This document shows positions 15,562-21,403 of a stretch of 21,403 nucleotides of DNA, one piece after another. Position 1 is the first letter of the stretch. Each line of letters opens with the position of its first letter. The position numbers and the translations under genes are program-made. The stretch is from the NCBI RefSeq assembly GCF_000611645.1, contig NW_014013174.1, positions 1 through 21,403 on the forward strand. Direction: 5' to 3'. The notes beneath the pieces are model-generated. The model saw nothing but the letters and a program-made list of their open reading frames with translations. It was not told where the DNA came from and did not search any database. The stretch comes from Monoraphidium neglectum (Eukaryota > Chlorophyta > Chlorophyceae > Sphaeropleales > Selenastraceae).

Positions 15562-17564
15562 GGCAGCAGGAGGCACAGCAGGACCAGCAGCAGCAGGAAC
15601 AGCAAGACGAGCAGCAGCAACAGCAGCAGCACACTGACGGCGAACAGTGGGCTCTGACCCTGACGCTGCTGGAGTGCAAATGGAATTGTATGACCTATTT
15701 CAAGTACTGAAGCGCCTACAAACTGACAAACCTGCCGCATCGGCAGTTGTAGCCGTCGCAGCGTGCCGACCAAGGGTCCAAGTATCACTCTGCACGATTG
15801 CGGAACGCACATCTGCACGCCGAGCTATCACCCTATGCATGTTTGCAAATCAAGCGGCGGATGGTTGAACGTGCTTGCCACTGCAGCAAGCCGCACGCGG
15901 GAGGTGCGTCGGCCACACGCCACTGTTCTTGCGCATGTGTGTCGGGCGCTGGTCGGGCGGCACTCCGAATGAAGATGCACTGTGCAGGAGATGGACGCAC
16001 AATCATTCCCGTGAGCGCCAGAACTTGTGACTCGCACATACAAGAAAGTGCCGCACACCGGCCCACGTACAGTATTGCTCTCTGTAGCAAGGGCAGTCAC
16101 AAGATCTGCGGGACTAGAGCGCGCATCCACCGCAATGGAAAATAAGCAGATAGACAACGATCCGGAACATAAGGGGCAGCAGCGGTGCTGTCTCGGCGCT
16201 CTCTACTTCAGCTCAGCAGCTCAGGCCGCAAATAGGGGCCCGGTGCGTGATGTGAAGACGCATGGACTGTGATGCGTAACTTGTTGAGCACGCAGACCTG
16301 AGGCAGGAGGCACCTCTTAACGTGCCTCGCCATGTCGCTGCGCTGCCGCCTCAAAACCCGTCACTTGCGCAGACGTGCATCGGCTTCCAGCATACACCCG
16401 CCACGCCGGTCAAGGTGGAGCAGAAGGACCCGTCGGTAGAGGAGTGGACGGGCTACAAGGCGAGCGAGCAGCGTGGCGGCAGTGGGGCGCAGCAAGCAGC
16501 GTCGAGCCGCCGTCCACGCTCGCGCTGCGAGCCATTCCTCGATTGTGTTTTGCCACGTCCTCTCACGGCCCTACATTCGTTCGCACTGCAATGCATGCAT
16601 CCGGCCTGACAGGGACTTCAGCTGTCCACCAGCCGTTTATAGTGCGCTGCTGCACGAATTGGCATGACCTCACTTTGCCGCGTTTCGTGTCCCTGCGCGT
16701 CTTCGCTGCGCAGTTTATTTGCCTGGGGAATTCCCTTTACACCAAGACGGCAGGCGACGGGGGCGCGGGCAATGGCAGCAGCTTCCACCTCCTGCCGTAC
16801 TGTGAGGGTGAGCCCCGCGCCCAAGCATGCAACGTTGGCGGGTTTCATCCCTGCTACGCGTCGTGACTCTGCCGCCCGCGTGAAAATACCACGGTCGACG
16901 CAACGCGCTTGCCAGCGGCCCGCGCCGGCTGTGCACATCCTGACGGTCTGTGTGCTGCCGTGTGCGCCAACTTGGTGTGCGCAGGTGTGGAGGTTCTGGT
17001 CGCTTCACAGGAGCAAACAGCTGCCACCAGGCCTGACAGCACGGCCGCCTCAGCCGGGGCTGCGGCCGCGGCACCAACAGCAAAGGGCGCGCTGGCCGCG
17101 GCCCGCGGGCAGCACGAGCAGCCGGCGGCGCCCCAGCAGCAGCAGCCAGCGCCGCAGCCTCGCCCGCCGCAGAGGCAGCAGCAGCCACAGCAACGGCAGC
17201 AGCCGGCGCAGCCGCTGCCGCTGCCGCGGCCATCGTGGCAGGCCGTGATGGAGTCCCTTGGTGGGCATTAAAGCTGCGTGTCTTGTTGGCTCTTGCACGT
17301 GTTACTGGCGGCTAGACTGTCTAGGCACGCGGTTCCCAGGAGTCTGGTGGTCTTATCGGCTCAGCAGTTTGACCATCCCCCCCCCCACCCGCACCTCCCC
17401 GCCGCGCAGACGGCCGCGCCGCTGACGCCCAGCGCTTCAGGAAGCGCTTCGAGGCGGTCGCGGCGCGCAACGCCCAGGCGATGCGCCGCGCGCTCGACGC
17501 CGCGTACGACGCGGCGGTCAAGCCCGTGCTTGACAAGCTCTCCCCCGGCGGCCCGCGCGCGTGA
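13614..17564 (+). CDS. Tandem SpoVS/Alba-like domain protein (about nine exons; one junction unresolved)
   Basis: Proposed exons: 13614-13858, 14019-14445, 14523-14743, 14975-15044, 15303-about 15650, about 16373-16414, 16714-16807, 16985-17260 and 17410-17564. Phases agree for exons 1-5 and 6-9; the link from exon 5 to exon 6 is not solved. Unit 1 (exons 2-3): FLSAEPDRPPASLARRLCER, then IKCRNWESAG, AAAAAVEASAQLAR, then a strand (GALLIFQPEQ). Unit 2 (exons 4-5): TDAAMLADAVAGMIDREGFT, LRISTASEAPKALLAMAEAR, EWL, DFAVVAEP. This strand-helix-strand-helix-strand order resembles the SpoVS/Alba fold, whose members bind nucleic acid. That is fold-pattern recognition, not a search result. The N-terminus (MLPPSSHHLLAGQRRTRITV) looks like a plastid transit peptide. 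An in-frame ATG at 13521 would lengthen it. Exons 6-9 are assigned here only by strand and phase. The C-terminus is a helix (RFRKRFEAVAARNAQAMRRA). Confidence 0.5.
14113..14172 (+). repeat. CAT6-CAG14 tract encoding His6-Gln14
   Basis: Six CAT codons are followed without a break by fourteen CAG codons in exon 2 of the SpoVS-like gene. The frame is the same as the first conserved unit about 35 residues downstream, so the tract should be translated as a natural hexahistidine and polyQ. Confidence 0.88.
15413..15633 (+). repeat. Long CAG tract encoding a Gln-rich segment
   Basis: Right after the DFAVVAEP strand of unit 2, CAG codons interrupted by Gly, Ala, Glu and Asp codons run for about 75 residues. 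About 24 glutamines are uninterrupted around 15491-15560. The frame stays open to a TGA at 15708-15710. Confidence 0.88.
15711..16372 (+). other. Unassigned stretch between exons 5 and 6 of the SpoVS-like gene
   Basis: Base composition is more even here than in the exons, and no open frame shows a recognisable domain. It may be one long intron, or may hold a missing small exon. It could also be the 3' end of one gene and the 5' end of another. An alternative acceptor at 16306 (GGCAG before GAGGCACC) is in frame with the exon at 16373. Confidence 0.4.
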
Positions 17565-19116
17565 CAAGGAGTGAGCTGGGCTCGGCTGCCGCGCGCTTTT
17601 TGGCAGAGGCGGAATGTGGGCGGTCACGCCGCGTGGTCAGCGTCGCAGGCGCGAGGCCGCTGACCCCGCTCTAGACGGATCAGCATCTGTCGAAGCCGAG
17701 GGGCGAGGAGCTCGGCTTGGCTGCTGCTGCCAGCTTGATTACCACAGGGCCTCCCTGGTTGCGAGTCCTGCAGGACCTCGGGGCGGCGCGCCAGCGCAGC
17801 CCCTCTTGAGGTAGCAAGGCGGGCCGGCTTGCCGTGGCCGCCTGGCTGTGCTTGGCGCCTTGGGGCGCCGCGCGTCGCCGGGCTGGCGCCTTGCGTGCTG
17901 TGCTCTTGTGCAGTGTAGCTGGGACGTTTGGCTGGGACGGGCCAAGGGGAGAGAGCGCTTGTACAATCCATAGTGGCGTCATCGTCGCTGTTGCCGCCAC
18001 CTCTGAACCGCAAGCCTGCGGCGCTGCGACCAACATTACCGCGGGGCGACCGCGGCGACTTGCGGTGGCGGCCGGTCGGCCACGCGTTTTGGGGTGCGGT
18101 AGGCTAGCCCTGCACTGCTTGTTGGCGTGGGGGGCGGGCGCGCGCGGTTTGCCTGTGCCATCCACAGTCCTACACAGTCAAGCAGCATTTCGCACGTTGG
18201 GCTCCCTCCATACGTTGATTTGCATCAGTTGCAAAGTTTTGTCAATGCACCCTCTTTTGGTGCTCACGTGGGAGCAGACCCTGTCGCCCTCGCACGCACG
18301 TGTGCCACGTGGCACGTACAGCTTGGAACTGCTGCTCAATCGCGCCCTTGTGCGCGGCGTTTGATGAATGCGACCGTTTCGCTCTTGGGCAGCCCATGCC
18401 TGATGTAATTTCGTTACATCCTCCGTCCGCATGCCGCACCCGTGATTTTTCGGCCGGCGTGCTTGAAGCAACACCTTGTGCTCCTTGCATCGGTCGAGGG
18501 CTGGATGCTGAAGGGGCATGCGCAAGGGGGCGGTGTCATTGGCGGCACGTCGTCGACCGGCGGGTCTCAGCGCTATCGCAACCCTGGTTTTTGCTCGCGG
18601 CGTGGACAAACCACTGCGCAGCCCGCTGATTCACTGTGGCGCCTTGCTGTATTGATCGGGCAAGTCCGAGCAGGGCAGACTGATTGAGTTGAAGGTGACA
18701 GGTGTGCATTACAGCCAGCAGGTGTACCGTGCGGCTGACAGGGGAGGCCGACCATGGCGGGCACTGAGCAAGAGCAACAAAGGCTTGCCAGTGCCACAAT
18801 CAGGCAGTCAATCGAATTTCATGCTTCATTTTGGCACGTTTATGCGCACCCTGCCCGCGGCATCGAGGCTTTGAGAGCCGGCGGGTACAGCAGCTCGATC
18901 TTTCATAGCCGCATCGCTTGGTGTCCGGTCCGTCCGACTCCTGATGAATTTGTGATATCACTACGTATGTTGGCTGTGAGAAGCTTAGGCGTGCGGCTCG
19001 GCTTCGCGATGCAGCTGCAACTCGGGCGAGTTGCAATGCGCAGTTCGGCCCGGGGGGCAGCTCGTTGCAGAGCAGAGCTCTAGAAGAACCTAATTTTAGA
19101 GTCTCAATAGGCCACA
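17565..19116. other. Intergenic region between the SpoVS-like and Sec14-like genes
   Basis: About 1.55 kb with no exon I can support on either strand. The left part, to about 18420, is probably the 3' UTR of the SpoVS-like gene, ending near TGTAA at 18404. The right part is less GC-rich and would hold the promoter and 5' UTR of the Sec14-like gene. The open frames present are short and without a recognisable family. Confidence 0.5.
18402..18420. terminator. Inverted repeat with TGTAA on both strands
   Basis: GATGTAA and TTACATC form a perfect 7-base inverted repeat around a 5-base loop (TTTCG). Each strand therefore carries a TGTAA polyadenylation motif at the same place. On the plus strand it would end the SpoVS-like transcript about 840 bases after the stop. 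Confidence 0.45.
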
Positions 19117-21403
19117 ATGGACGAGGTGCGCGGCCTGTGGCTTGCTGTTCGAATCAGCACCTCGATGTGCGCTCGGCGGGGAGGAGCGGGGCAGCAAACG
19201 CGTGTGCACCAGGGAATAGCGCATGAAAGCGTATTGGAATACATCAATCACGTTGCAACACGTGGGCACATGGCGCGCCGCAGGCGACGGGGCTGCGCGA
19301 GCTGGAGCGCAGGCTCCGAGAGAGCGGTGCATTCGAGAGGGTGCAGCACGGTGAGGCGGCCGCACCTCCCCTCCCCGGCAGCCAAGAGCGGCACCAACCG
19401 CTCCAACGCGCACATGCCAGCAGCGCAGCACCCCGGCGCACGGACCGCGCGCGCCGCCCGCGCACCTCCAGCGGCAGCTCGGCCGCGCACGGTCAGCCCC
19501 CACTGTGTCGCCGCGCCCTCCTGCCTTTCACAGACCCGACAGTCCTGATCCGCTTCCTGGCGGCCGGCGGCCGCGACCCCAAAAAGGCGGCGGGGCTGGT
19601 GGAGGCGATGCTGAGGTGGCGCACAGACAGCGGGATCGACCGGCTCGTGCGCGAGTTTGAGTTTGCGGAGCGCGGCGTGTGCATGGAGGCCTACCCTCAA
19701 GGGTACCACAAAACGGACAAGAAGGTGCGGCCACCAACAAACCTGGCCGTTGGCAAGTGGTGCTGCGAGGAAGGGGGTGGACGTTGCGCGTCCGCGGCCG
19801 CGGGGCGTGGGCCGCGGCGGCGCCGCAGCCCCGCGCCACCCGCGGAGCCAGCTCGATCCGCCCGCACGCGCGCGCGCCCGCCCGCTCCCAGGGCCGCCCC
19901 GTGTACATCCAGCAACTCGGCCGCGCTGACATCGACACTGTCATGGCGGTTACGACCGAGCAGCGCCTAGTCAGCCTGCACATCCAGGAGGTGGAGAAGC
20001 TCTTCGGCGTCATCCTCCCCGCCTGCAACGCGCTCGCTGGCGCGGCCCCGCGCGCGACGGCCGCGGCGCCGCCGGCGGTGCGGGGAACGTGCAGCGTGCT
20101 GGACCTGTCGGGGGTCGGGTTCGGGTCGCTGATCAAGGCGAAGCGGCTGCTGACGCTGTTCCTCGCGCTGGACGCCGCCTACTTTCCAGGTGGGGCCCTT
20201 AAGGCCAAGGCGCAGCACGCGGATGGTCTGGGGACGCAGGGGCCGGCGGCAGACCCTGCCCCCTTGCAGAGCAGCGCGGCTCTTCAAAGCGGGCCGGCCG
20301 TCGCGTCCCCTGCCCGCCTCGCTCCCTCGCACCCGCAGCCACCCATCTGCGTCATGCCTAGGACCCCTGATACGCCCCTATTCTCCCTAAGCTCCCTGGG
20401 ATGCCCCGGGATCCAAACCACTCGGCCCAAAAACTCTCCCCCAAATACCCACCAACCCAAAGATACGATCGACGCGATGCTGGTCATCGGCGCCCCCTCC
20501 TGGTTTTCTGGCGTGCTGGCCGCCATGCGGGCGCTGCTGACGCCCGAGCAGCAGGCGCGCATGGAGGTCATACCGGGGGACTACAGGCCGCGGCTCCGGG
20601 AGCTCATCGGGGCGGAAAACCTACTGGTGGGTGTGGCTTGGGAGGGGGGAGTTGTAGGTGGAGAAATGGAGGCAGCGGGAATGCTGTTACAGGCCGGTTT
20701 GGAGGTGGCTGTGTGGGGCATACGAACCTGCGCGTCTTCATGCCATCGCACATGCAGGATCGCGGCCCCGTGCAAGCATGAGTGTTGTTGAGTGCTTGCG
20801 CTTGTGCACGAATGCGAGCAGGGGAGCGGACAGCAAGAGCCCAATGGAGATGAGAACAACCAGTGATTTAGCACGGTCTGCAGCCGCCCAAAACGGCTGG
20901 GAGTCTCGACCGCTGCCGCCACCGCCACCACCACCACCACCACCAACACACCTGTGACCACCACAACCACAACCACAACCACCGCGCCGCAGCCTGAGTA
21001 TGGCGGCACGTCCACCGGGCGCCTCCAGGACGACGACGGCCCCTGGCGCAGCGCCAAGGCGCTCGCAGCCGCCGGCCTCCTGCCCTGCTCGTCCCTCGCA
21101 GCCGCCGCGCCTGGCGGGCCGGCGGCGCCGCTGGCGCCGGCCAGCAGCTTCCTGATGCGGCTCGCAAAGGAGATGGTCCGGGAGCAGCATGTGACGCTGC
21201 AGCCATCAGTCATGATTGTGTCGACCGCGGAGCCGGCGCCGGAAGGGCACGGGGAGCTGTGCGTTTGGCACTCCCTCTCCCGCGCGCCGAGCGCGCGCTC
21301 GCGCGTAGCCCCGGCGCGCAGGCCGGCCGCCGCGGCCGCGGCGGCGACGGCGGCGGCAGCGGCCGCTGGGGTCGCGGCGTCGTCGGCGCACGCTCCAGCG
21401 GCG
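19117..21403 (+). CDS. Sec14-like CRAL-TRIO lipid-binding protein (3' end outside window)
   Basis: Exons: 19117-19125, 19284-19350, 19534-19724, 19892-20189, 20463-20626 and 20993->21403. Phases are consistent (0, 1, 0, 1, 0), giving 380 residues so far. Sec14 proteins bind and exchange phosphatidylinositol and other lipids between membranes. Seen here: a CRAL-TRIO N-terminal helical part (LRELERRLRESGAFERV, DPTVLIRFLAAGGRDPKKAA, MLRWR), the linker YPQGYHKTDKKGRPVYIQQL, then the lipid-binding lobe (HIQEVEKLFGVILPA, CSVLDLSGVGF, AMLVIGAPSWF, LLTPEQQARMEVI, LIGAENLLPEYGG). The last corresponds to the IDASELPEFLGG end of Sec14. After the domain comes a Ser/Ala-rich tail with a less simple segment (SFLMRLAKEMVREQHVTLQP). 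The first exon is only nine bases (Met-Asp-Glu), chosen because ACAATGG is a good start context and phases fit. An alternative upstream exon is possible. Confidence 0.85.
20919..20990 (+). repeat. CCA/ACC-rich tract before the last Sec14-like acceptor
   Basis: The last 70 bases of the 20627-20992 intron are nearly free of G on the sense strand and built from CAC, ACC and ACA units. This tract takes the place of a polypyrimidine tract before the CCGCAG acceptor. Confidence 0.75.

Noticed and set aside
15763..16145. Open frames on the plus strand between SpoVS-like exons 5 and 6
   Set aside because: Rich in Cys, His and Arg with no domain pattern, no clear splice pairing and no phase match to the neighbours.
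16375..16866. Continuous frame reading through from the 16373 exon into the 16714 exon
   Set aside because: It is open for 163 codons, but the part before 16714 lacks any domain-like pattern. The alternative frame at 16373 looks more protein-like, so an intron is preferred.
19143..19166. Perfect tRNA-like T-arm (TGCTG, loop TTCGAAT, CAGCA)
   Set aside because: No matching 5' acceptor strand, D-arm or anticodon arm lies at the right distance upstream. It sits in the first intron of the Sec14-like gene and is most likely chance.
1..21403. CRISPR array or mobile element
   Set aside because: All repeats seen are simple triplet or dinucleotide tracts. There are no spaced repeats, transposase or reverse-transcriptase motifs, or terminal inverted repeats with target duplications.

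Overview
This looks like nuclear DNA of a green alga, probably a chlorophycean. It is GC-rich, its genes are split by many short introns with GTGAG/GTGCG/GTGGG donors and (C)AG acceptors, TGTAA motifs stand where green-algal polyadenylation signals are expected, and CAG/CTG and GCC triplet tracts are everywhere. There are no bacterial-style operons, rRNAs, convincing tRNAs, CRISPR arrays or mobile elements. All gene models below were assembled by hand from reading frame, intron phase and family resemblance. None rests on a database search.

Layout, left to right. (1) Minus strand, 5463 down past position 1: a seven-exon gene, cut by the window edge, for a long coiled-coil protein with two CEP164-like WW modules at its N-terminus. 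(2) Minus strand, 6877-5784: a four-exon gene for a small protein with a C-terminal C2HC zinc motif. (3) Plus strand, 7193-9956: a seven-exon sedoheptulose-1,7-bisphosphatase/FBPase-family enzyme with a polyglutamine insertion and without the usual thioredoxin-target cysteine pair. (4) Minus strand, 13099-10933: a three-exon NUS1/LEW1-like subunit of cis-prenyltransferase (dolichol synthesis), enlarged by polyQ-rich insertions. (5) Plus strand, about 13614-17564: a gene of about nine exons whose protein carries two units that I read as SpoVS/Alba-like folds, with a His6-Gln14 tract and a long polyQ; one exon junction is unresolved. (6) Plus strand, 19117 past 21403: a Sec14-like (CRAL-TRIO) lipid-transfer protein, cut by the right edge.

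Genes 2/3 and 4/5 are divergent pairs with short shared promoter regions (6878-7192 and 13100-13613). Genes 3/4 converge on 9957-10932. Genes 2/1 and 5/6 are tandem. The genes do not form an evident pathway: they cover a centriole/cilium-type scaffold, Calvin-cycle-type sugar phosphate metabolism, dolichol synthesis and lipid transfer. What they share is triplet-repeat homopeptides inserted in or beside conserved domains. The points most worth following are the SBPase-like enzyme without redox cysteines, the tandem SpoVS/Alba-like protein, and the WW modules that have lost their second tryptophan.
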